Positions 11,951 to 23,977 of a stretch of DNA of 64,000 bases are shown here, in pieces (position 1 is the first letter of the stretch; every line of letters starts with the position of its first letter). Source of the DNA: Daucus carota subsp. sativus. Taxonomy: Eukaryota > Streptophyta > Magnoliopsida > Apiales > Apiaceae. The DNA lies in NCBI RefSeq assembly GCF_001625215.2, contig NC_030381.2:44514689-44578688 (forward strand). Reading direction: 5' to 3'. The position numbers and the translations under genes were made by a program. The notes under the pieces are model-generated. The model made no database searches and was not told the origin of the DNA. It saw only the letters and a list, made by a program, of their open reading frames with translations.

Positions 11951-12618
11951 ACTAGAGCTCATAGTCTACAGATGCATAGATCTTAAGTAAAATTATTTGA
12001 TAAGAGGAAAATTAGGAAGGCATAGGGACAAGTATGTCAGGAGGTGAAAAGTACAGCAGGGTAATAAGAGGGATGAGTGGAATCTGACCCTGTATTTCAC
12101 TGAGACGTCCGCATCGCTGTGTGTTTTTATTACCATCTTCTTGTCCTAGCACCTAAAAGATTCCAGGCGCCGTTAAGCCAGTGTCACCACTTCATTTCAG
12201 CCATGCTTTAGCAGCAACTGAAAAACGTGTTACTGGTAAATCTTGTATAATAATCTGTAAGAGGAAAGTTCAGTGAAGAAAAATATCAAGTGGGCTAGTA
12301 TGCTGTATACACATGCAAATGCAACTGCCGAAGGTTATTCAGTACATGAGATTGAAAGATAATATGGATGAATGTTGAACACGTTAATATAAACTGGGAG
12401 CTTTAAAATAGTTTTGTTCAATCTGAATAAACTTGTGGCCTATAAAACAAAATGATTCTACAGATGTATTCTAGAACCACCTAGTATTCTAGGAATAGTA
12501 AGACACAAGGGAATATAAAGAAGTGCAATCCTTTCTCTCTCCCTCAATACACAGAGTGCTTCACTGAAAGCAGCATTGTATGATGACGATATCTCGAGGT
12601 ATCTCAGAATATTGCATT

Positions 12619-15600
12619 TCATGCAGAATTTAAATTGTTGGCCGCTTGCAGAGCTTCATCAAGGCACTCAACTGCACTTTCATAGTTAAGAAATCCCATG
12701 TACCAAAATTCATGATTATCGACTGATATAACTTGAATATACTTTTCAGCGGAATTGATTCTGCCCGTGGAAGAATTAATCGCTTTTAGCTGGTGCAGCG
12801 GTATAACTACCTATATTGGCAATGTATACAGTGTCAGCAAGATTGGAGAAAGCTATTATCTTTAACAGAGAAATAAACTACCAGTTTAATTACAAAATCA
12901 GAATTATGTCTCAACAAATATACTCTTTTATATGCCCTACGTAGCAGAAAACAAGGGAATTCTAAACAGCAAAATGTTTAATAATCACCTTGACAGACAA
13001 AACCAATGACTCAACAATGTGAATGTAATGCGTTGATATGAAAAAAAGAAGTCCCAAACACTTGTTCTAGAGTGCCATTCACCTAAACTAAATTACAGAT
13101 GCTATGAAATCCCACTTCATGAACATTAACTTTTGCAGATACATAGTGTTGGCAACATTACTCAAATCGCATGACAATTACATAACCAGACCAAAAAGAA
13201 AAATCGGGGTAGTACTCTTTTAAAATGCATAGATGATAAGAATCAACAGCATAAAAGCTGAATATGACACCATAGTAATGAGCAGCAAAAGAACTTGAAT
13301 GCCTTGACGAGAAATAATTAGGTTCAGCAAGTCAAGCTTGCGAGACCAGGGGAGGCTAACCTAGGCTGAAGGGCTAAGTCAAATAAATTATGAATTTTTA
13401 AGTTATGTTTTTTTAAAAAAAATATCAATATATTTTTTCATTGAGCCCTGGTTAATCTCGAATAATCAGTAAATAACTATTATTCAAAATTTTAGCCGCG
13501 GCTCATTTTGATTATTGGTTCCACCACTGTGCAAGATAATGGAAGTGGTGCTGACTGCCGACAAACTGTTTTTTGGGTTACATCTATCAAGGTAATCGGA
13601 ACTTAATTGATAACAGATCATCGGTGCAAGGAAAATTATGATCGCATACCTTATAATAGCTCCATTCCATCTTGTCTTCAGCTTTATAAGAAAGAGGATT
13701 ATCACTACAAAATGCAAGTTTTGCAGTGGACACGTATAAAACTCCCATAACTGGACCAGCTGATGTGGACAGATAACAAGCAAAAGAGTTTTGGAGTTGC
13801 TCTTCAGGAACAGTGTCAAACGTTTGTCGAAAAATTTTCTCGTAACCACCTTCTGCTAGAACTTTTGTTCCCTGTGCAATTCTTCCCAGTGCAGCATCAG
13901 TAAAACTGGGGGCCGTTTTCACTAATTTATTTAAACAAACAAAATAATCGTTATATCTAATTTATTTTAGTAAATTAAAATGCAGTAGCAATGGTAGAAC
14001 GAAATATTTGTGAAATAACTTCAATTAATTTATTTAATTGATTAAAACACCAAACCAGAAGGGCAACCAGGAAAGAAACCAAGTGCACGCAGGACAAAAA
14101 GTACAAGATACACAAAATTAAGCATCGAAATAGCAAATGAGCACGTAAAATATTACATTGTTAAGGCTATGTATCATATTTTTAAATACATATCTGTAAT
14201 CTATGATACTATGCAATTGGACAAGCACACAACTGAAGGCTGTAAAGACATTAATCCATTTATAGAATTGCAATTGGCAATATTTTTAATTACGTTGAAA
14301 AAATTGATAACTAATCATTCCTCATTTGTTGATAATCAAACTCGTAGTTGAAGATTTTGTATCAAGTAATTTAAAAATGGAGAGCAAAAAACGTACTAGA
14401 CTCTTAACTGATCTTTGGTCGAGATACCAAGATTTAGCCGTGATAAGGAAATATACAGACAGATGAGATGAAAACAACAGTTGATTGATTTACATTGCTT
14501 CCTTTCAAAATTTCTACCCAAATTACTTACTTAGCCATAGCTCATTGAGAAAGTGAATCAATATCGAAAGCAGCAGATTGGTAATAATCTGAAGTAACCT
14601 TTGCATGATTTCAGTTTTTTCTCCCTTACAAACTAAGAATTTACAAAAGATTGGAGGCTGTATGATAAAATCATATGCTCTGTTACCAATTTGTCAGGAT
14701 CTAGGAATTTGTTCATGTGTTTAATATTTGGAACTTGGAAGAAATGCTAGTAGATGTAAGGTATAAGTTAAAGATAAAAGAGAAAGTGGAGAAGAAGAAT
14801 TATAGATATAGCTTTAGGATGTAGGATTCTAAAACATGGGGACCTAGAAGTCCTCCCCAAATAAGCGAACGTAAGTGATTTTACTTTATACATCAAAGTT
14901 GTAAGGTAATAGTGTTGCATAATATTAAAAATATTTTTTGTAAATATAAGCATGCATGCTAGTCAAATGTCATAAAGTAATTGCTCATATAAACATCTAA
15001 AGCAACAAATTGAAGGTGACTTCTCTATAGTTGCACACCTGCAGTATATAGTAGATACAACCAAGTTTACTTCACTGTTCTTTGATGTTCCCTATGTACA
15101 TTTTAAATAATAAAGGTATAGTGGATATTAATCCACTCAGTTTGCAATTATGCACTGTCGCACTATCTTACCTGATTAAAATTCTCTTACCTGATATGCT
15201 CCAAAGTCCAAACTATCATACTTATCTAATTTATTTTACATTATTGAACAAGACTTTTGCAAACATTGTGGCTAAGAATGGAGTTGTCTATCGGGCATTT
15301 GATTTTTATATCTTGAAAACAGGTAATATGAAATTTTGTTCTAGCTAGATGATGAAATTTTGTTCTACCTAAATGGCCACTCTACTACATTTGACTAATT
15401 TATAAGGTTGTGCTACGTAATACTGAGACTTCCAGTGATATAAGTAGAATTATAGAACAAAAGTTGGATGGGGGACAAGATATATCAGTAATAGAATTAA
15501 AGAGAAATAGCTCAAGAAATAGGAAATTCTAGAGAGAAAGAAAGTACAGAGAGTGGTAGAACTGTCATATTATTATAGGGTTAGGTATCAAGTTGGTCAC

Positions 15601-18600
15601 CGAAGTGAAGGCCATGTATCACTTCTTTTATTGATCTATTAGAGGTATCATCTTGATCACTAAAGTCGTATAAAATATCAAACAGATACCTCGAAAAATG
15701 TGTCGGGCAAGTAAATATTTTTTTTCATTAAGTTCTTCACATTTTTTTTCAACGCTACTATAATCAAATGAAAAGTGGTTAATTCTGGTATCTTAGATAA
15801 TATATCTAGATTTTTTTAAAAATATTTATTATTTATTTTAAAATTATACAATAATTTAATCTTATTTAAATAAAAATATATAGTAAATATGTGTTTAAAT
15901 ATCTAGATATATTATCTAAGATACCAGAATTCACCACTTTTCATGTGGTTATAGTAGTGTTGAAGAAAAATGCGTAGAACTTAATGAAAAAAATATTTAC
16001 CTTCTTGACACATTTTTCGAGGTATTCGTTTGATATTTTATACGACTTTAGTGATCAAAATGATACCACTAAAAGATTAATGAAAGAAGTGATACATGAC
16101 CTTCACTTCAGTGACCAACTTGATACTTAACCCTATTTTTATATTCAAACTTCAACATTAAAAAAAACTTTACATCCACTACTACTCTAAACACTCCAGT
16201 AGCTAACTGTAGAAATGAATCTGCAATGAACTCAATTATCCCTACACCGATATACTGCCACAATTCTTATCCTGAGTTTAAAATAGAATGTGACTACTAC
16301 TAAAGCCCAGACATACATATAGTAAACAAAATTACGAAACTTTTTAAGCACGGGCAAACTAAACATATACATTGCTGTCATATCAAAATGTTTCCAGGCG
16401 TATTTAAACTACTTAACTCTTATCCCAATTAATCAGGTCCGTTTTTTTTACCACAGGAAAACAACCATTAAGCTACTTAAAGGGTGGGAAGCATATACAC
16501 TGCTGTCATATTAATTAATCTGGCTCATGCTATACATGAATTTGCCACTTCTATGTCTAATCCCATCCTCTTAGTACTCAAGAAGCTATTTGGCCAAATT
16601 TCAAACCATATATATGTCTTGGCAAAAAAAAGTCAGGTCATGCACTAGACCGGTGACCATGGGCATACTTCTTAGTAATATTAAGCTTTATTCGAAAATT
16701 AAACCGCCCCTCATGTTTTCATGTAAACTGCAACAGGGACAAATACAGAGGCCAGTCACAATGTTTTTAAGTGGGAAGACATTTTTCAACCTCCCTGCCT
16801 AAATTTATAAAGTCTTGTCAAAAAGCAAATAACTAAACATATATTTGCCATGCAAGGCCAGACCAATTGACAAACTCTTTCATCTCTGGATCTCTTTGTA
16901 TCGTGGGGTACTACTGTGAGTATATGACCTGACCTGAACATTTAAGACGCGCGTGACCCTTCATAGCTGACCTAGGTCAGATCCCAAGTCCTGATCAAGA
17001 TTTAAAGTCTTCACTTACTAAAATTTACTAAGAGACCATGACAATCTTATTGCATATGGGGCAGTATTGCCAGGCCCAGAATACTGATCCTTTAGGTAGA
17101 CTAGATGTCACTTGATCGCTTGCACGCAGTCTATTTGTTTCATTTGGCAGAAGAGAAAAATCTTTATTATCATAAATTCAGGATACTCTTCTCTTTCAAC
17201 CTATAAACACAATCCTAATCCAAATATAAGAAAGTTGTGGCAAAAAACTGAGGCAGTTAGGTTTGATCTCACTTAGGACAAAGGCAGTTTATCTTAGCCC
17301 AAATAACTTGGCTTTAAATTCAGTTATAATACTAACTACAGAACAGGTGGTGTCCTATTAGCAAGAAAGGTGGATCAAAAAGAGATTTGGCTATGCATGA
17401 CGTGCTAAAAGAGGGCAATGATTCCAATAGCTTTCAAAAAGTATAATACTGTAAATAGGAGAGAAACATATTTTTAAAAGACATTAAAGTTTACAAGAGG
17501 AAATAATGTAAAGCAAGTGTGAGAGCAATCTAGCATCTTGACTTGGTTGATATGTGGATTTTTAAGTGTAAATTTTTGTTCTATTCCACCAGCAAGTCGG
17601 TATGATAACGTATATATGTCATGATATTGTATTAACCTCTATTAGATATAAAATTGTAAATGATGAAGCAGAAGCTGTAGAACTCTATACTTTAACGCCA
17701 TCATTATACTCTTATTAATTCTATATAATCTAGTTTATTTCGTTTAGTATCTACTTTCTGTTCTATTTCCACCACTGAACTCTATCACGCCACGCGCGTC
17801 TGTGAAAATTTACATCAGTTTGTCCAAAAAATGATGCTTCATTATTATAAAATTAATAATGCAAATAATATAGGATGCAATACTTATTCCCATTAGCTTT
17901 TAGTTACATCAACTGTTGTCGACATAAAGAAATTACAATTTATAAAGCCCTAATTTCCAGTGGGACATATTGGCCCGCTGGCTATGCTTGGTTTAGTTTA
18001 CACAATTTCCGATTGTAGAAAAATACTAATTGCATTACAAATTAAATTTGTGTTTCAGGTATCAAATTGATATTTACAATGAAAGTTATTTTTCAACTAG
18101 AACTATCTAGTTACAACTATAAACTATATACTACTAGAATATTGTCATATCAGGAATAGTTTGCTTCTGTCAGAGGCTAAACAAAACAGTCCATCAAAAT
18201 AAATACACCTGGAACTAAACATGCATTAAGTGAAACGTTCATGTTTATAAGAACTACCGGGGGCAAATATAAAAAAAATAGAATATAGACAGTGACTTTA
18301 GATACAGAAAGGAAACTCACAGTGCTGCCAAGTATTGCCAGCAAGAACCTCAGCTTTTTTTGTTGCTTCTCCTACTTTTTTACCCCATCTCCCGAGCACA
18401 CCACGAACACTTTCAACGGATTCTGATTTTAAATGCGAAAAATAATAAAAATAATCAGCTACAAGATGCGTGTGGGCGAGAGCATCTGTGCTAGTGAAGG
18501 TTCAATCATTTCACGAACAAAAAAACAAGGTCCATTAAATATGATATATGTATTTTCAAATGTGCAATAGTTCCAACCCTTTACAGTATTTCAAATGGTA

Positions 18601-19715
18601 GCCCATTGAGTCCCTTTCATTACGTACTCATGAAGCGTGGATCCTTAATTGAATTAGTCCACAAACTTTTCTTTGCTTTCTAGTTAATTATATGAACTAC
18701 TATATTTAGTAAATAGAGAAAATTTCATATTTGTTGAAATATGTCCACGGGAACTAACACAAAAAGCAGAGTATTATGAGCATCAAACAGATGTAAAGTG
18801 ATGTTATTTACAACTAACAAATTGCCAGCAACTTCTATATTCAGGAACTTTATCTATTTGATTGTTGGTGCGGACAGGCTCTTAACCAAATCTATTCTAA
18901 TAAATTAAGTTCAGTATCATGAAACACAACCTTCTGTTCAGTGGAGAAGCAAAATCAACAAACTAAACGGCCATAAATATATAATAACATCAACAGTGAT
19001 AAGCCAACTCCAATTTTATTTGCAACTTCATCTCACTCAATAATGTCTAAAAAGCTAGAGAACCATGTCATCTCTCAAAGAAAAGTTAATTGAGTACCCT
19101 ATTTGAATTGGAGACTCGAAGACCCATTCTACACCATTAGATGAAACTCATAAAATCTAATCTAATCTAATGGTTTCGATTTTGAAACTTTTTGATTCAG
19201 CAAAATTTTTTAACAGCCGGAAAATCAAACTATCATGTTCTACAATGTAATCAACAAGCAAATAATTATTTTTTAGATTTATGCGCTGCAACGCAGTAAT
19301 GTAGTAAATAAGAACAATAATTTTACTGATTGCTAAAGTTGAAGGATGTTTCTTTGAATCAATAGATGTTAATGACTAACTGATAATAATCTAAATTTTA
19401 CTTATAAATGATAAATATATATAGAGAGTCTTACTCCACTACAAACCACTTTTAGAATACAAACTAAAAACGAATTTTTTATTTATTTATAATTTCGTCG
19501 AAATATATCAAATATGGTATGCAAAATTGATCGTTAGGAGATATAGAAAAATATGGTAAAGTCGGATTTTGAAAAAAGTTCACCAATTAACGGGAAAAAT
19601 CATTTTAAAAATGGGGGGAATATGTGAGATTGTGTGTGAAAGGGTGTACCGAACTAGTGTGATGCCCGTGGCGGGGCCATTAGATCAGATTGATCTAAGG
19701 GTCTATATTAGTTTT

Positions 19716-19759
<44 letters not shown>

Positions 19760-22078
19760 TTATATATATATATATGTATCTTAAAAATCTATTTTAAATT
19801 TGGGGTTCTGCAGCAGAACCTTAGTGGTTCTCTGGTTCTATATTAAGGACTGGTTCTCTCTTGAGCATGCTTATTGAGTCGACGACTAGTCGGAAAGTCG
19901 GTAAAATAAATTAGTCGTCGAACGACTGGAATGAAAAGTCGGACATGGGTCAAACCCGATCCGGTACCGACCCGGTCCAATCAGATTTAACCCGACCCAG
20001 TTTTAACCCATACTTACGTGTTGTTTGCTGCGCCGCGACTCCGGTAAGCTTCCCCTCTCTCTCCTTCTCCATTCCTCTCTCTCTCTTCTCTCTCTCTCTC
20101 CTCTCCTCTTTCTCTCTTCTCGTCTTCTCCTCTCCCTCTTCTGTCCGTTTCTTCTTTTTTTCATTTTTAGTCTCCCAGATGTATATACACACAGTCGCGT
20201 GTGTATATATCGTGGGCAGTACAACTGTACAACGGTAGTACATGTACCTTTTTTATTCCATTTTTGATTTTATTTAATATTTTACTTTTCAAAATTATTT
20301 CTAAATTATGCTTTTACTTAAAAACTTTTATTTAAAACATTTTAATATTTATATTTTATTTCTTTTTTTCTGAAAAAGATATTTATTTTTCATCCAGTTT
20401 TATTAATTAGTATTAGTATTATATTAAAAACGTTTTAATAATTATTTTTTATTTAATATTAATTAATTTTTATTCATATTTTTTTCATCTTTTATTTTTT
20501 CATATTTATCTTTTATTTTTTCATCTTTTATTTTTTATTTGAACTTATTATCTCTTTCCTATTTGAAATATTGAATGATGTGTTTATATATATATATAAT
20601 TATATAAATATATATATATATATATATTAATTTATGTATATCACGACTTGTCGACTTATTTCGACTAGTCGGGCGACTTGTCGACTAGTCGATTCCAAGG
20701 CATCCGGGCGCCGAGGCTCGACTTGTCGACTTAATAAGCATGCTCTTGAGCGCTACTAAAGTTATATGGAGTCCACGTATTCATCAAAATCTTGGAGTCC
20801 ACATTCTTCAAAATTGGATAAAATATAATCTAGTGGTTCCGATTTTTAATTTTTCTTTGTTCTACATTATTTTTAGACATCGACAACAGGAAGATTATGT
20901 TCTACAACGTAATCAAAATGCACAACAATAACTTTTATAAATCGCATTGGGCTATGTTCTACTATATATATTAATAAGCAGAACAATATTCTTAATGATT
21001 ATTAAAGTTGAAGGATGTTCATGATTAGTTGATGGTAATGTTTAATATTACCTATAAATGATAGATTATATAGAAATTTTGATAATCAAAGATATCATTT
21101 AAGATTAAAATCAAAATATTATGACTGATACTCCAATACTCCACCTTACATGTGGACTTCATGGAGCCCTATATAATAATCTAAGACATTATTTGTAATT
21201 TAATTAATTGATTGTGATCGGGTCTCCCAGTCTCCAACTTAAGTTGGTATGTCTCATTTTTCAATCAAATTTTAACCCATTTGTGATCTATACAATGAAC
21301 ACAGACAAAATCAAACAACCATTTGTTGAGTGGACAAGAAATCGAACTCGAAAGCCTACACAAAACAGCTAGAAATCAAATTCAAACACCTAAACAAAAA
21401 AATACGGTAATGATCCAAAAAAAAAAAAAGACAAGACAAATTAGATCACTAATATTGAGTTTATGTAGTGTGTGTGTGTGTATCAAGGTATTATAAGACA
21501 CATTTTCTCAATCCATATTCATCACATACGAATCAATTAATATGCAATAGACAGAACGATCTAGATAACAATTCCCATGGACATATCATATTCAGTTAAA
21601 CCTTGATAAGTGAACACCCTCTAGATCAGAGAATTTTAGTCATTTAACGGAAATTATAAGCATTCATTTAGCTGAGCTCAAAAATACAGAGTCCCTATCA
21701 CCCGGACCGCAAAGAATTATTCATATAATCATTCCTGTCATTATTGAAATCGGAATAGAGGGGTTATTTTATACCTTTGAAGTTAAAGGAAGACTGATCG
21801 GATTGAGCAGGAGAATAAGCAACATAAGGATTATTAGATCCACCGCTGTTGTTATCATTTGCAGCCGAAGAATACGAATGCACTGATCTCGATTCCACTA
21901 AATCTTCGCTCCAACTCACCGATTTTCTCGATTTGCTCCCCGTCGGAGTCGTTGATTTACTCGTATTATCATTTGTGATATCCACCGTCACGTCTACGGT
22001 CTCGGGTTTGGGATCCGAGAGCTTGACGGACTCCATCTGGCCGGAAATATCGAGCGTCGGTTGCTTGGGCTGATCCAT
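12619..22078 (-). CDS. GEM-like GRAM-domain protein, 289 aa, four exons
   Basis: Exons, 5' to 3': 22078-21775, 18422-18321, 13921-13650, 12810-12619. They total 870 bases, all junctions are GT-AG and in frame, and the stop is TGA 12621-12619. Exon 1 encodes a Ser/Asn-rich disordered N-terminus starting [14 protein letters not shown]. Exon 2 gives [20 protein letters not shown] and NTWQHL. Exon 3 gives [20 protein letters not shown], the start of the GRAM domain ([19 protein letters not shown]) and [20 protein letters not shown]. Exon 4 gives [34 protein letters not shown] and the C-terminus. This matches the GLABRA2-expression-modulator/ABA-responsive family at its usual length. GRAM domains bind membranes or phosphoinositides; family members act in hormone response, germination and cell patterning. 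The introns are large (3.35, 4.4 and 0.84 kb) and filled with transposon remains. Which family member this is remains unresolved. Confidence 0.92.
15576..16136. mobile_element. Foldback element with ~250-bp inverted arms, inside intron 2 of the GEM-like gene
   Basis: The left arm (15576-about 15830) and right arm (about 15885-16136) are inverse copies, about 90% alike by eye. The outer ends read AGGGTTAGGTATCAAGTTGG and ccaacttgatacttaaccct, and the inner ends share ctggtatcttagataatata. Only about 50 AT-rich bases separate the arms. No coding capacity. The long inverted arms suggest a Mutator-type MITE, but no clear 9-bp target duplication is visible. Confidence 0.8.
19156..21085. repeat. 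Two diverged ~250-bp direct copies in intron 1 of the GEM-like gene
   Basis: Copy 1 is about 19156-19410 and copy 2 about 20833-21075. Shared words in the same order include tgttctacaa(t/c)gtaatcaa, gattgctaaagttgaaggatg versus gattattaaagttgaaggatg, and tataaatgata. They flank other inserted elements and a TA array (19724-19757). They look like two copies of one old transposon. Confidence 0.55.
19867..20742. mobile_element. Mutator-type MITE, 876 bp, 9-bp target duplication
   Basis: The termini are ATGCTTATTGAGTCGAC and the inverse GTCGACTTAATAAGCAT(G). CTCTTGAGC is repeated exactly on both sides (19858-19866 and 20743-20751), the 9-bp length typical of Mutator-like elements. Subterminal parts repeat cgactagtcg and cgacttgtcg many times. 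The interior has a CT-rich microsatellite (20053-20165) that creates chance open frames on both strands; none looks like a protein. Confidence 0.75.
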
Positions 22079-22587
22079 GGCTGAGTTTCGGGGAGGGAGG
22101 TTTGACTAGTTGGGAATGAGGTTTGACTAATTTGGAGAGTGTGTTTTGACTGGTTATTGCCGGTGGTGTGGGCTAGTGGCGGCGTTTCACGCGGGAAGAG
22201 GTGGGCTCGCTGGGGGATCTGAGATGGGTCTGGACTCTGGGAGATTTGTGGAACTGTGAGCTTTGTTGGGGTGAGGTTTTATCAAAACCAAACAATAAAA
22301 CTATCGTTTTTGTGTGCAATGCAAAACAATGATCCTCCTTAATTGAGAGGAGTTACAAATATTTATAGGTGCATAAAGACTTGCGTGCTATATTTTTTCA
22401 TAACTAAATAATCTGAAACAAAATTAGATTAATTTATGTCAAGATATACACCATATCAATTAATCTTAAACAAAATCAAATTAATATATGCCATAATATT
22501 TGAGTCAAATTTCACTGAAAAAATAATTTCCATTATTAAGAAGATAAGTCATAATGCTCAAAATATGACTTATCAACACGAGGCTTA
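22079..22587. promoter_or_regulatory. Upstream region of the GEM-like gene
   Basis: The roughly 500 bases before the ATG at 22078 on the minus strand are the only space for a proximal promoter before the next transposon. I see no clear TATA box or named element. A GC-richer stretch lies at 22080-22260. Confidence 0.3.
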
Positions 22588-22982
22588 GAGCATTCCTAAC
22601 GGTGTTGGCTATAATTGTTGGCTAAATTAGATCTGTAAGACATTATGTAAAATTTACTGAACCTGTAAGGCATTTTGCTTCAATGGTACTGGTTATATTG
22701 GTTGGCTATAATTTAAAAATAGTATGTTATTAATATTTTAAATTGTTAAAATATAATATATCAGTTCAATATAGTAATAAATGATGTACAATCTTCATAC
22801 AAATTTTCTTACAGATCTGTATAGATTCGACAAATTTAACCATCCATAGGAGGTTGGTTAAATTTATTGACAACAGCTGATCATGGTTGGAGTTGAGTTT
22901 TTTGAGCTGTTGGCTAAATTTTTTTATTTTAAGTATGACAACTCACTTTTTAGCCAAGGGCTTTAGATGGTTGGAGATGCTC
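22588..22982. mobile_element. Harbinger/Tourist-type MITE, 395 bp (GAGCATCTCC family)
   Basis: It starts GAGCATTCC and ends ggagatgctc, with TTA on both sides (22585-22587 and 22983-22985). The interior has ttggctataattgttggctaa, tatagtaataaatgatgt and ggttggttaaatt, shared with the copies at 23029, 29920, 37954 and the split copy near 35.8-37.7 kb. Confidence 0.8.
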
Positions 22983-23028
22983 TTATATCCATATTTTCCA
23001 ACAGGTTTACTGTATTATAGTTTGATTA

Positions 23029-23453
23029 GAGCATCTCCAATGGCGTTGGCTATAATCATTGGCTAAATTGGATCTGCAAGACATTATGTAAAATTTGACG
23101 AACTTGTAAGACATTTTGCTTCAATGGTATTGGCTATATTGATTGGCTATAATTTAAAAATAGTATGTTATTAATATTTAGATTATTATAAATAGAATAT
23201 ATCAGTTTGATATAGTAATAAATAATATGTAATCAGTGGGAAGGAAGAAAATAAATTGTGGGAGATGACGTGGAATTCGCTACAGATCTGTAGCGGATCG
23301 ACAAATATAGTCATCCATAAAGGGATGGTTATAATTATACGCAAGGGGTTGTTGTGGTTGGAGTTCTATTTTTTGTGAACATTGGCTATAAAAATTGATT
23401 TTGGAAAGCTACATGGACTTTTAGCTAAGCGCTTGTGAGGGTTGGAGATGCTC
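23029..23453. mobile_element. Harbinger/Tourist-type MITE, 425 bp (GAGCATCTCC family)
   Basis: It starts GAGCATCTCCAATGGCGTTG and ends gggttggagatgctc. The target duplication is TTA on the left and TTC on the right, one base changed. It lies only 46 bases from the copy ending at 22982, in the same orientation. Confidence 0.78.
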
Positions 23454-23464
23454 TTCGCAGCGTA

Positions 23465-23716
23465 CTCCCTCCGTCTCATGGGATTGTTAACATTCAATGT
23501 TTGCACGTAGTCTGAGGTTCTTATAAAGTATAGTTATATAATGTTTTTTTAATTTATTTTTTTCTGAATAAAAGTTTAAACGTCAAACTTTTATTCAGAA
23601 TTTTTAAAAAAAAAAATTATGGGACTATATTTTTAAAGAATTCTTTGGTCTAAAAAAAATAGATCTTAAAAAACTTGCCAAAAAGTGAGGTTAACTGTCC
23701 AACGGGACGGAGGGAG
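23465..23716. mobile_element. Stowaway-type MITE, 252 bp
   Basis: It starts CTCCCTCCGTCTCATGGGAT and ends acgggacggagggag, with TA on both sides. Confidence 0.85.
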
Positions 23717-23899
23717 TATTTCATTGTATCAGATGGTTGTACAGGGATACAAATATACTTCCCTTTATTCCTCTCATTTCTTTGTATTTTTTTGCATTAC
23801 TCGATATATATTTTAAACTGCATACTCTTTCCGTATCAAAATACATGTCTATTTTGACTTTTAAATAATCAAATTGACTATATTTCATTATTTTAGCTC

Positions 23900-23973
<74 letters not shown>

Positions 23974-23977
<4 letters not shown>

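Noticed and set aside
19945-20267. Overlapping open frames on both strands, Ser/Leu-rich or Arg/Glu-rich
   Set aside because: They come from a CT-rich simple tract inside a MITE; composition only, no domain.
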